64,000 bases of DNA from Limnoperna fortunei. Taxonomy: Eukaryota; Mollusca; Bivalvia; Mytilida; Modiolidae. The stretch is taken from positions 114,644,545 to 114,708,544 of the forward strand of contig OX104111.1 in NCBI GenBank assembly GCA_944474755.1. Direction: 5' to 3'. The notes below the pieces were generated by a model. It was not told where the DNA came from, ran no database searches, and saw only the letters and a program-made list of their open reading frames with translations. Each line of letters starts with the position of its first letter. Position 1 is the stretch's first letter. The position numbers were made by a program, and so were the translations under genes. Positions 23,421 to 35,195 of this stretch are shown in pieces.

Positions 23421-24640
23421 GAACGATTTTCCAAGATGTTATATTTTATTTTCAATAACAATGCTCTCATTACGGTGCATATGTAAAGTTGGGAAGTCAA
23501 TTCACATTGGCGTAATGCATCCATAAAAGGTATAACTTTACTATTTTTGCGTTCGTTTTTCGTTTTTCGTTGGTTTGTATATCGTTTTAAGCTTGTCTGA
23601 ATGTTCATTTGCTAGACCGTTTGTTCATCCGCCCACGTTCACAAAACCAGTAACTTACTTCAGATAGTACACTAAAGGAAATTTATATTTTAGCATTTCA
23701 TATTTTGACAAACCTCCATTTACGTCTTCGTAACAGATTTTATTCGTGGTTATACATGAACATTTGTTCTTTTTATGTTAGCTTTTATACCAACAAATTT
23801 CAATCAACTAACCAACTCACATACTGCCGTAATGAAAGCGGGAGGTTTGGCATGCCATACAGTCTGGTTTTTACCACCATTTCTTTTGAAATGCCTTTAC
23901 CTATTCAATGCCATTGTTGTTGTTACTATGTTTTTGTTTATTGATCCTGGAGTTTACCGGTTTCTCCCATTTTGATTTGTGGATTGTTTCTTTTAACAGT
24001 TTCCTTGGTGTTCTGTTTATTGGTATTACCTTCATTTAATAACCATGTAGTTTTTATTTAAAACACAATATGTATCACAACACAATTTGGCATCGTAAAA
24101 CAAAATACATGGCATGATTTACGAATACACGTAGATTGTTAATTCTAACAAACGTGATAATGAGATATAACTTGTAGCGTTTGAGCAACCTGACATCAGT
24201 GTGAAATTATTGTGAAATAAATCCTTACTCCTAAAAGAACATATTATATGTTATTTATAGGATAATCAATTGCACATAGTGACAATATTTGCAATATTCA
24301 CGCACGATGCGTAATTAATAAATTTGTTGATTTCATGTACATTGACTATTGATTTACATATCACTGAAAATTTCGAGGTACTTTTTGAATATTCTTGAGC
24401 ATTAGTTTTACTAGCGACTTCGTTAAGGAATTCTTTGTGACATCACTTCTCTGTGATTAACCAGAATTTATTTCAATCAGTATTCTCCATATTTCATCAC
24501 CTTTCAACGTAGCTTAAGTGCTATAGGTGCTTATATAATAACTATTGTTTTGAGCATCAAAGTTAACAAAAATATAAATATATATTTGCATGTTGTTTCT
24601 CATTAACCTAATTTTACATGACTACTTTAGGTTTGCTTTT
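23421..24640. other. Spacer between A2 and minisatellite S4
   Basis: AT-rich, matching 45421-46430 apart from two length differences. About 350 bp (23893-24240) is present only here, and about 130 bp near 46250-46380 is present only in the other copy. A short (GTTTTTC)-like run lies near 23548. No gene recognised. Confidence 0.6.
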
Positions 24641-27600
24641 ATACTTTTATCAGATGACTTAAACGGCTTTGAATCTTTATTCGAACGTGTATACCAATTC
24701 TATGTTATAGGTGTTAACCCGCTTTGTATCGCAATTTTACATCGGATCTATATAATTGTTCTATGTTCACTGTCTTACTTTCGTGTCTAAATGCTTTATA
24801 ACGTACATTTACATTCGATTTCTTTTATATCAGCTTGATATCGTTTCCGTATACCATCTTTATATTCTTGTATACTAGCTTTATACTGTTCATGTATGCC
24901 GCTTTATTTTGTAAGTGTCTACACATTTTATTTCGTTCGTGTATATTTATTCGATATTGTTCGTTTGTACCAACTTTATACTGCTTTTGTATTCCGCTTT
25001 ATAACGTTCGTTTATACACTCTTTCTATCGCTCGTAACAATCAGCTAAAATGGGTTTGTACACGCACTTTGTATAGTTCTTATCTACATTCTTTGTATCG
25101 TTCGTATATATCTGTTATATCGATTTTGTATACCTACTTTATATCGTTCACGTATTCCCAGTATATGTTGTTTGTGTAAACATGCTTTATATTGATCTTG
25201 TATACCCGCTTTATATTTTTGACACATAACTGCTTTATATCGTTCCTATTTTCCCGATTTTCGTTTGCATTTACCGTCTTAATAACGTTCGGGTATACCT
25301 CCCTTATGTCGTGCATACCACTGTATTTATCCTTTTTATAACCGCTTTATATCGTTCATATATACCGGCGTTAGCTATTTCTAGCACGCCCGCTTTATAT
25401 AGTTCTTGTATACCCTGTCATAAGGGTTTTGCGTGCCCGCTTTTTATTGGTTGTGTATTCCATTGTAATGTCGTTCTTATATGTCCACTTTCTTTCGTTT
25501 AATATTGTTCCTTTATACCCGCTCCATACTGCTCCAACATATAGCGGGAATATTCTACCGGTATACACGCTTTATACTGTTCTTTTATACCCGTTTATAT
25601 TTTTCGATTTATGCCCTAATATATTGTTTTTGTGTACCAGCTGTATATTGTTCGTTTCTACACTTTTTATACCGTTTTTATCTATACTTTTTGTATGGTT
25701 CTTAGAGATTCGCTTGACATCGTAATTCTATAATCACTTTATATCTTTGTTGTAATCCTGCTTTATATCGTTCGTGTATACCCGTTTGACATCGTTCGTT
25801 ACAGTTCGACTCAACATTTGTTGTACTCCCACTTTATATAGTTTGTGCCTCCAAGCTTTATCTTGCTCGTTTACCTCCTTTTTATATCGTTTATTTATAC
25901 AGTTTTATATCTGTCTTGTGTACCTGCTCTAGATCGTACTAATATTTCTGTTGTATATCGTTTATATCGTTTGCGTTATGGGCTTAATATCTTTCCGGTT
26001 TGCCAACTTTATAGCGTTCGTGTTAAACCACTCTGTGTTTTCTTGTATAACCACTTAATATCGTTTGTACATACCAGTTTATTTTGTAAACTGGAGCATA
26101 GCCGCATTTTAAATGTTTGTGTGTATACGATTTTGATTGCTAGTTTTGTTTGTTTTGTTTGGATGTTGTTTAACGCCACTTTCAGGAATTTGTTTCAGCT
26201 GTATTATGACGTCCAGTTTTTATTGGAGGAAAGCCGGAGTACCCAGAGTAAATTCCCGACCTTCGGAAGGAAAACTGATAATCCTTGTCTATTAAGATTT
26301 GCAGTCAAACGCACCCTGCCCGCAGTGAGGTTCGAATCCGCAATTTCAGTGTTGACAGACCATGTGATCAATAGCAGACGAACTACCTTAATCACTCGGC
26401 CACCGAGGCCCCTTTATTGTTGGTCTATGCCCGATTTCTAACTGTCTTGTCTAAACGCTTAATGTCGTACGTGAATAACAACGTTATATAGTTGTTTGAT
26501 CCCGGCTTGTTATCCTGTTTTGTGCTGCTATATATCGTTCTCGTATGCAAGCTTTATGTCCTTCTTATTAACCAGCTTTATTTTATTCTAGTTTGCCCAA
26601 GTTATACTATTCTTGTAAACCATCTGGAAATCGTTCGTGCATTTCCGCTTGGTATTGTTCTTTTATATCCACTTTATATGGCTTGTGTATACCCGCTTAA
26701 TATCTGTTTTACAATCCTCTTAAATAGTTTGAGTACACTCACTTGATAAATTTCGGGTCCTAACGCTTTGTATCGTTTGTGTGCATACTCATTATACAGT
26801 TTTATACCCGTTTTATACTCTCGTATCGTTCGCATATAAATGCTGTATATGGATTTTGTATACTCTCTTTATATCGTTTACGTATACTCGATGCATATCG
26901 TTTTTGTATACCCGCTTAGATCGAACTTGTATACCCAATGTATATTGTTTTACGTATACCCGCTTCATATCGTTCGTATTTTTGTCTATGCCGGCTTTAT
27001 ATCGTTCGTGTATACCTCCTTTTAGTGTTTGTGTTTACCCGTTATATGTATTTATGGTTTAACTGCTTGATATCGTTCATATATACCAGCGTTATATCAT
27101 TCTAAAAAACTCGCTTAGAATCGTTCTTGAGTACCCGCTTTACAAGCTACTTTTATGCGCGCTTTTTATCGTTATTGTATACTCGCTATTGTATACTCGC
27201 ATGATATCGTTCTATATGCGGTTTCTAATTTCCGTTCATTCCCGTTTTCCTAAGTTCGTGTTTACAAGCGTGATATAGTAAATGCATCGCCGCTTTATAT
27301 ACATCTTTATACCCGCTTTATATCATTTCATTATACACAATTCACATCATTTTGTATGAAGCTTAATATCCTATTTGTATTCCCGCTTTATACTTTTCTT
27401 TCATGGCGAATTTATATTGCTCTTGTATTCCGCTTTTATATTGTATTTTTATGTCCAATTTATATTGTTCTTGAATGCCAGCATTATTTCGCACGTCTAC
27501 ACGTTTTATATAGTTAGTGTCTACACTCGTTATATCGTTAGAGTACATTCACTTTATATGATTCGTTTAAACCCGCTTGATATCGTTGCTATGTACCCGC

Positions 27601-27893
27601 ATTTGTTTCGTTCGTATACATTTGCTTTATATCGAGTGTGTATAGCCATTCTGCATCGTTCACGTACACCCACTGTATATCGTTTGTATATACTTGCTTG
27701 ATATCGTTGTTGTATAACAATATATATCGTTCGTGTTTACCCCCTTTTGTCTTTTGTGCATATCCGATTTATATAGTTTGTACTTTTCCTTCTGTTATCG
27801 TTCCTTTTTACATTCTATGCCAGTTTCTGTTGTTCTTGTATACCAGCTTTATGTCTTACATGTATTCCTGCTTCATATTGTTCCATCAGGCCT
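24641..27893. repeat. 24-bp minisatellite, block S4 (split by a SINE)
   Basis: One of the longest arrays in the window. It matches S8 (46431-49860) unit by unit and is interrupted by a SINE at 26143-26412. The landmark TTGTTCTTGAATGCCAGCA is at 27465-27483. Open frames of up to 198 codons here, such as 25845-26441, run through the repeat and then the SINE in the wrong direction and are not genes. Confidence 0.9.
26143..26412 (-). mobile_element. tRNA-derived SINE, full-length
   Basis: Transcribed from the minus strand. The head starts GGGGCCTCGGTGGCCGAGTG. The A-box region is 26386-26401 (GGCCGAGTGGTTAAGG reversed) and the B box is 26329-26339 (GGATTCGAACC reversed). The head spans about 84 bases, as for a Leu/Ser-type tRNA with a long variable arm. 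The body contains GGGTACTCCGGCTTTCCTCC and the 3' end has AAAGTGGCGTTAAACA followed by (CAAA)n. Pol III boxes look intact. The same insertion is in the duplicate at 47881-48147, so it predates the segmental duplication. Confidence 0.9.
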
Positions 27894-27899
27894 GTTTTT

Positions 27900-28539
27900 G
27901 TCTCACCTGCGACGAAAGTCGCTGGAGGCGAGACATATGTATGGGAATCCGGTGGCGGCGGCATCTTGCTTCATATATTTGTAAGCCCAAGCCCTACGTC
28001 CATCAAATTTGGCCCAGAGGTAGCTTATGATAAGTATTTGCCAGTCAGTCCCCTGTCACCTGACCTTGACCTCAATTTCACGGTCCAGCGACTACGTTAA
28101 AGTTTTTGGGTTACGACAGTTCCTCTGTAACTACGCATAGTAGGATGACAATATTTGGTGTATTGGTTGCTGATGACTAGTACATGACTGTCTGGTAGGT
28201 GTCACTTGACCTTGACCTTAGTTTCACGGTCCAGCGACTACGTTAAAGTTTTTGGGTTACGACAGTTCCTCTGTAACTACGCATGGTAGGATGACAATAT
28301 TTGGTGTATAGGTTGCTAATGACTATTACAGGACTGTCTGGGAGGTGTCACCTGACCTTGACCTCAATTTCGCGGTCCAGCGACTGCGTTAAAGTTTTTG
28401 GGTTACGGCTGTTCCCCTGTAACTATCCATGGTATGGTGACAATATTTTGTATACATGCCGCTGCTGATATTTAATGCTATTAACGTAATGCTTATGACG
28501 AAATTTATTTTCGTTACTGATGCGGAATGCAGGCGAGAC
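27900..28539 (+). mobile_element. Small non-autonomous TIR element with 146-bp tandem core (pearl-like)
   Basis: The ends are GTCTCACCT at 27900 and AGGCGAGAC at 28531-28539, inverted with one mismatch. GTTTTT flanks both sides (27894-27899 and 28540-28545), a possible 6-bp target duplication. The first 35 bases fold into a hairpin (CTGCGAC GAAA GTCGC). The core repeats a 146-bp unit starting at 28055, 28201 and 28347 (GTCACCTGACCTTGACCTCA). No transposase is present. Bivalve pearl elements have a similar plan, but family membership is a suggestion only. The duplicate array at 49620 lacks it. Confidence 0.8.
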
Positions 28540-28545
28540 GTTTTT

Positions 28546-28810
28546 CTGTGTCCACATTTGTATATCGTTAGTGCCTAAACGTGTATAGTGTCTATACGTT
28601 TTATCGTTGGTTTCTACACATTTGCTATCGCTTGGTATCCGCTACATTTCGTTCGTTTATACCTACTTTATATTGTAATTATATTCCCGCTTTTATATCG
28701 TTCTTCTTTATCCGGTTATATAAATTTCCGCCTTATATTTTTCGCTTATACAAGCTTTATATCGTTCGCGTATACACTTGTTTATCGTTCGTGTGTACCC
28801 TGTTGATAAG
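28546..28810. repeat. 24-bp minisatellite, end of S4
   Basis: The array resumes after the pearl-like element and matches 49625-49860. It ends where the E block begins (AAGGACACTGTACAACAATT). Confidence 0.85.
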
Positions 28811-30840
28811 GACACTGTACAACAATTATTCGCTGATACAAATACATATAGTTCGTTTGCCTCTTTGTACAATTTTACTAAACAATTAGGGTCGAAATTG
28901 GGAAGCCAGGACTTTACACTGTCAGTCTTTACCTCCCCAAAACCTTGCTGTGGGCAACTCTTGAATTATATGTGCACAATTATTATAAGGATGACAGTAC
29001 TACGTAAGCATCTTTAGAAACATACCTTATTTTTCATATCTCGATTCAGATTCGTATTATTATTTAGAACATATAAATCAAGATTTGCAATCGTGACTTG
29101 ACTTTCGACTATGGTTGTTTGGTCGGATGCCATTCTTTAATTCACCAGCCTTATTTCATGTGTGTAATTGAACAAGGTGTCAAAACCGTACCATTTTAAA
29201 TAAAAAAGGAGGCCTCGGTGCCCGAGTGTTAAATGCAGTTAATAATGTTCTACCGATAATGTGGTCTGTTAACATTAAGGTTGTGTTTGAGTCTAAGTCC
29301 TGGTACTCCTACTTCCCTCCTTCCCAAAAAAACTGGACGCCATGATATAGCTGACGACTGTTCAAAATGTCTCATATAGCACCGTTCAAACAAATAAGAA
29401 ATAAATATAGTCTTTCTTTATGAATAACGTTTTAGGTCTTCAAAAAACATGTATATGAACAGAATTACAGTTTTAAAAGTTGATCAAAATGTATTTGTGT
29501 TATCATTTTTTATGATAATGTAAGAAATAATCTTTAAAAATCTTTAAGCATCTTGGCAGATTCTAAATGCACAAAAACACTAATATATGTATTTAGTTTC
29601 TACAGTCAAAACTACATTTCTATTCTGTCAAAATCCAATATTGAATAGAGGTTTATTTGGTCGTAGACCAGTCATAATTTGTTGCACTGAAAATAAATAC
29701 TAGTTTTTACGATCTCGAGGTATGTGATCTAAATAAGAACATTGAACTTAATGAACTTTTGACGCGTAAATATATCCTTATATGTGATTTTTTTTTAAAC
29801 AATTCTAAAAGGACGTATTCGTCTGTCTGACCTCTATAATAGAAGATCGTGTTACATCGTTAAATCTTTAAGAAACAAATAAAAACAAGACATTTAAATT
29901 TGTACTTAGATATAACCTGTTCGAATGACATCAACACGGTCATTTAAGCAAATCACCTGTTTCTTTTCATTTTTTTCTAACTACAATAGTTTAGAATTTT
30001 TGTTCCATCAATGTTGTCCTAATTTCATGACATACCTTTGAAACTCTAGCCCCACTAAAAGTTGTATTTATTTGTTTTAACCCATATTTCATTTCATATT
30101 TTTTCTACTGAAAATATGATCTTTCAAGTTAGTAGTCTTCAATCTTGAACGTGTCCAAATCTCTGTTATTTCAAATACTTGCAATCTTTTAAAACATTTC
30201 TAGTTTGACACAAGTTTGTAATACAAAATAAAATTACATTCAAGCGCATCGTATAAAGCCATGTCTAGTTACTCAGCATTTATTATCTGTGTAAACGTTT
30301 CAAAAAACAGATCACATTGAGATCTATTTTATATGTTGAATACGATTCCAATAAATAAAAACCAATGTATGTTTATAAGCCCAAACGTTTTACTTTTAAG
30401 AAAATCTTTGATAACAGTGCAAAATCCAAATATGTTGTAAAGCATGGCTACTGTAAAAAACCACAACTCACTACTTTATAAATAAGGATGTTTCTTTTCG
30501 GGTAAAATTTATATCGTTGTGACATCAAAAGAAACATATCTGTCACATAATTGGCGTAAAAATGGGGCAAACTCAAAATGGAGTTAAGATCCACTGGAAC
30601 AACAGTCAGCAATATTCCATAATGCACATAACACCTTTCATTGCATATGTTATCAATTGAAAATGTGAATATTTCAAGTTAGTAGTTTTCGTTCTTGAAC
30701 TTGTCCAAACCTCTATTATTCCAAATACTTGCAATCTTTTAAAACATTTCTTGTCTAACATTATTTTGTCAAATTAAAATAATGTTTCTTTTTAGGTTAC
30801 ATTTATATTGTCTAATTATTTAAGTTAAATATCAAATAGC
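28811..30840. repeat. E block, copy 1
   Basis: About 2 kb of AT-rich sequence repeated at 49861-51868. The first 200 bases are nearly identical in the two copies, so the shared open-frame tail there is not evidence of coding. It includes a SINE at 29209-29363. The second copy has about 80 extra bases near 50565-50645. No gene recognised. Confidence 0.8.
29209..29363 (+). mobile_element. SINE, decayed and partial
   Basis: It starts GAGGCCTCGGTGCCCGAGTG and continues to AACTGGACGCCATGATATAG, in the same order as the SINE at 26.1 kb but on the plus strand. The B box has decayed to TGTTTGAGTCTAAG and the 3' tail is missing. Confidence 0.8.
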
Positions 30841-31224
30841 CACATTTATGCGTCTGTTTATCAGGCCTTCACGTCATGTCAACATGTGCTTTCTATCATG
30901 TCATTACGATTGAATTAGAGAAATTTTCTGTCAATAGATTGCATGTAATATCATTGCTGGCAGACGCATGCTATGCGATGTAGGCTATTATATAGACTGT
31001 TGAATAAAAATATAAAAAAGCTGCCTAAAAAAGAACAGTAGCAAAGAAATCGACCGAAGAATAAGAGCCGAAATTCAATGTACAATTACATATCCGGTTA
31101 TATTATATTAAACTGTTAGCTAACTAAATAGCTTGAAAACAAAATAGAATCTCGAATGCTCTTACCGTAGATAGGTTCCATTTTTCTTTTCACACGAGAT
31201 ACCTGGAGCAATTTTTACCTGTCA
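30841..31224. repeat. Partial third A-type block (A3)
   Basis: TCACGTCATGTCAACATGTG, TTTCTATCATGTCATTACG and AACAAAATAGAATCTCG place this with the distal ends of the A blocks. It includes the same ~70-bp E1 fragment (31031-31097). It leads into a minisatellite, as complete A blocks do. Confidence 0.7.
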
Positions 31225-31547
31225 TTATTCTTTTAAACCCGCTATAATTCGCTTTTGTTTTCCCGAATGATTATTTTCGTCTACACCCGCTTTATATAGT
31301 TCGTAACAAACAGCTAAAATAGTTTCCGATGCATACACTTTATATATATTTATTTCAGTATAAAGCGGGTATATTCTACAAGTATATCTGCGATATATTG
31401 TTTTGTTATACCCGTTTTAAATTTTTCGTTTTTTTGTGTACCAGCTTTATATCGTTCGTGTCTACACGTTCTATACCGTTTGCATCTACACTTTTTATTT
31501 CCTTCGTGAATATTGGCGTGACATCCTAAGTGCATACTCCTTTTATA
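31225..31547. repeat. 24-bp minisatellite, block S5a
   Basis: Degenerate units, including GTATAAAGCGGGTATATTCT near 31360, a landmark also seen in S3, S4, S7 and S8. Confidence 0.8.
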
Positions 31548-31982
31548 TTTCTTTCGTAGATGGTCGATTTTTGGTGCATTTGACCCAGTACAGATGAGCT
31601 CACGCGCACACATCTGTACCTGCTGCGTCATCCAATCACAATGCCAGAAACAAGAACGTTGTTATGGAAGTATAACAACGTTCTTCTATGACGTTCTTGT
31701 TTCTGGCGTTCTGACTGGATTTCAGAGACAATGGAGTATAAAACAATGAAGAGTCTATAGGATATAGCAATGTGAAAGTGTTGGCTTACGATAGAATAGG
31801 TACTTTCATGCGTTTTGGGGAAAGCCCTGTGAACTTTCACTCGTGATAGAAATTGTTATGTCTTTTGGATCGTTCTGCTGCGCTCCACTCGCGAAAAGAC
31901 ATACAATTTCTATCACTCGTAAAAGATCAAACAGTCTTGCCCAAAAACGTATGAAAGAACCTATTATTCTTGTTATTGGGCA
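31548..31982. mobile_element. Nested fold-back insertion in the minisatellite
   Basis: Three inverted repeats lie in about 430 bp that interrupt the array. GTACAGATG/CATCTGTAC is at 31588-31596 and 31611-31619. GCCAGAAACAAGAACGT (31643-31659) pairs with 31691-31707. A longer imperfect palindrome spans about 31794-31966, with arms containing AATAGGTACTTTCATGCGTT and CTCGTGATAGAAATTGT. The base composition is less AT-rich than the flanks. This fits one or two palindromic MITEs; no target duplication was identified. Confidence 0.7.
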
Positions 31983-33035
31983 GTATATCGTTCATGTATA
32001 GCCGTTTGATATCGTTCGCTTCAACATTTGTTGTACACCAACTTTATAAAACTCGTGTACATTCGATTTATATCATTCCTTTATACCTGCTGTATGTCTT
32101 TCACGTGTACCTGCTCTTTATCGTTCGGATAGTTCTGATGTAAATCGATTTGTATATCGCTTTCGTTGCGTTCACGTACCGCTCTGTATCTCGTTCCGGT
32201 ATATACCCGCTTTCGTGCTTTCTCGACTGATATCGTCTGCGTTTACAGGATTAATATCTTTCCTATGACCGCTTTAACGTGTATGTCCTATTGATATATC
32301 TCATGTATACTCGCTTAATCTCGTTCTTCTTTGCCCGCTTTCTTACGTTCATTTATATCAGTTTACTTTTATTCGTGTTTGCACGCTTGATGTACGCGTA
32401 TAGCAACGTCATATAATTCTTTGATACCCGCTTGTTTTTTTTTCTTTATAGCAGTTATATATCGTTCTCGTTTATAAGCTTTATATACTTCTGCTTCTCA
32501 TATACCCGCTTTATGTTGTTCTTGTATTGAGAATTAGTATTTTTCTTGTAAGCCCAATTAATATTGTTCTTGCATACCCATTGTATGCCGTTCTTGTATA
32601 CCCGCTTTATATCGCTTTTGTGTACAAACTTGATATCATTGTAATAATCCTCACCTACGTTATATAGTTCGGTCCTCACGCTTTGTATCGTTCGTGTACA
32701 CACTCTTTAAATCGTTTTATTACGGTTATATGCATGTGTTACCTCTCTATATCGTTCGCATATAAATGCAATATATCGATTTTGTATACCATCTTTATAT
32801 CGTTCACGTATACCCTCTTTATATCGTTTGTGTTTACCGTCTTTAGATGGTTCTTGTGTACCCGCTTATATCGATCTATTATACATGCTTTATACTATTT
32901 ACGTATACAAACTTTATATCGTTTTATTTTCGATTGTATAATATCGTACGTGTATATGCGATTTCTTTTATATCAGCTTGATATCGTTTCCTTGTACAAG
33001 CTTTATATTTTTGTATACTCACTTTATACTTTATA
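31983..33035. repeat. 24-bp minisatellite, block S5b
   Basis: Continues the array from TATATCGTTCATGTATAGCC. Open frames on both strands (for example 32455-32703 minus with repeated KRVYKNDI) are repeat-driven. Confidence 0.85.
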
Positions 33036-33110
33036 CTCCGGGTACTCCAGCTTCCTTCCATGTAAAAATGCTGAAAGTGGTGTTAAACACCATCAAACAA
33101 ACAAACAAAT
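33036..33110 (+). mobile_element. SINE 3'-end fragment
   Basis: GGGTACTCCAGCTTCCTTCC, then GCTGAAAGTGGTGTTAAACA and (CAAA)n. It is 5'-truncated and lies at the end of S5b. Confidence 0.8.
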
Positions 33111-34125
33111 CATTTATATTCGTGTGTATCAGTTTTTGTGGTTGAAGTAAAAGTAACATTTCGTGGGATTCTTAAATTCGTTGTTGGCGAAAAAATGTAA
33201 AATGAGGGATTCGCTTACATATTCTGGTATTCACATACGGTGTTAGTCTGTACATTTTCTAATACGTCATTTTCGTTCCCGGGAGATGACAATTATAATG
33301 CTGATCACGGGATTTTATAGAAATTTACGGTACTTGTATTGGAGAGCGGTGACATTAAAATGAAATGGGATAGCTTAAGAAAGACGATTCCAAACGAAAC
33401 TGTTTGTTGTTGTTGCGTGGTGCATAGTCCGCACTTAACATAAACTTATGAAAGGGGTTGTGTTTGTGCCTTTTTATGTCGTTTGTAAACACAATTTTAA
33501 ATGACGGTGCGTTTAGAAACTACCCAAAATAAAATAAAGCGATGCCACTTATTACATGATTGTGTACATCCAACTGCCTATCTTGAAAACGTCCTTTTTA
33601 TTGTTTTGTTTACAAAGGAACATCAAGTAATTAAGATTAAACCGATGTTGATTTGTAACAGTAAACATAATTAAAATAATTAATAAACATGTCATTTTAT
33701 GAAAACAAATCTAAGTCAACAGTTCATTGTAAATTTGTCGTACATTCCCTGGGGCAAAGATTATTTGTTTGTCAATAAACTTAATGGCTATAGTTAGTGG
33801 TTTTAAATGATGGAAATGACTATAAAAGGTGTTAAAAACAAAAAGTAGAATGTTTTATTGTTGTTATTTCAATTAAGAAAGCTACTATATATTTGTTTAT
33901 ATATCAACACTTCAAAACGAAAAGGCACAAGAGGGACTACGTTCATTACTGACGTGATTACGCAATTAAAAAATAACAACGATACTTTTTATCAATTTTA
34001 TTTCTGTTTTGTGTCATAAACACAGTAAAGTTGCTCATAATGCAAAATTGACATATCCAGCGAAACGATATCAATATAACTATGCAGCTTGAACATCAGT
34101 AGTCATTATACATGTAAACAACCGT
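33111..34125. repeat. B block, copy 1
   Basis: Bases from about 33330 match 57565-58350 (CTTAAGAAAGACGAT, CATTCCCTGGGGCAAAGATT). The first 200 bases have no partner in the window. No coding signal. Confidence 0.75.
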
Positions 34126-35195
34126 ACAGCTTTATGTCGTTCGGACATTTCTGATTTATACCGAAGTGTATATCCGCATCATATCTATCACGTACGCCTC
34201 TGTATCTCGTTCATTTATATACCTGATTTCGTGCCTTCCGATTAATATCGCTTGCGTTTACCGGCTTAATATCTTTCGGGTTTACTTACTATATTCAGAT
34301 CGTGTTAAACTGCTCTGTTTATTTATTGTGTGACCGCTTGGTATCGTTTGTATTTGCACGTTCTAGAAAATTGGTGTATAGCCGCTTTCTGAGTGTTTGT
34401 GTAGATCCGATTGTTATTGTGTGTTCCATGCCCGTTTTCTGACGTTCCGGTATAGATGCTTGATATCGTACATGTTTCTCCTATTTATTCAGCTGATTCA
34501 TACCCGCTAGATCTCGTTCTTCATTGGCCGCTTTCACACTATCGTTTATATCCGTTAACATGGCTCTACGCTTGATGTCGTCCGTATATAGCCACGTTAT
34601 ATAGTTCTTTTGTTTCCTCTCATTATCCTTTTTTTATGGCCGCTATATATCGTTCACTTATACAAGCTTTATTCCCATCTGATATACCCGCTTTATATTG
34701 TTCTTGTATGCCAGATTTTTATTATTCTTGTATGCCGAAGTTATATTCTTTTTGTAAACCAGCTTTAAATCTGTTGTGTATATTGCTTTATATTGTTCCT
34801 TTATAAACACTTTATATCTTTTTTTGCATACCCGCTTAATATACATCGTGTATACCCGCTTTATATCGCTTGTGTATATCCATTTGATATCGTTGTAACC
34901 ATCCTTTTAAATAGTTTGTGTACACCCATTTTATGTAGTTCTAGTCAACACGCTTTGTATCATTCTTGTGCGTACTATTTCTATCGTTTTATTTATGTGT
35001 TTCCTCTTTATATCGTTCGCATATAGATGCTGCATATCGTTTGCCTATGCCGGCGTAATAGCGTTCGTGAATACATCCTTGAAATCGTTTGTATTTTAAA
35101 GTTATATTTATTTATTGTGTATTAGCTTTATATCGCTTTTATATACAAGCGTTATATGGTTCTAGGATACCGGCTTAATATCGGTTTTGTATATA
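34126..35195. repeat. 24-bp minisatellite, block S6
   Basis: Lies between the B and C blocks, as does S10 (58351-59395), and matches it unit by unit in many places (CGCTATATATCGTTC followed by TATACAAGCTTTAT; AACCAGCTTTAAATC). Confidence 0.85.

Larger units (their letters stand above)
14334..30700. repeat. Segmental duplication, proximal copy
   Basis: The order A1 - minisatellite S3 - C tail - A2 - spacer - minisatellite S4 - E block is repeated at 37345-51830 with the same order and orientation. The offset starts near 23.0 kb and falls to about 21.1 kb, because each copy has its own insertions and deletions. Unique to this copy are an E1 insertion (20949-21139), the pearl-like element (27900-28539) and about 350 bp at 23893-24240. 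Confidence 0.9.

Noticed and set aside
26329..26412. Functional tRNA-Leu/Ser gene
   Set aside because: The A and B boxes belong to a SINE head that continues into a SINE body and tail, with a duplicate at 48 kb; no proper acceptor pairing was evident.
25845..26441. 198-codon frame as a gene
   Set aside because: The first half is minisatellite and the second half is a SINE read in the antisense direction.
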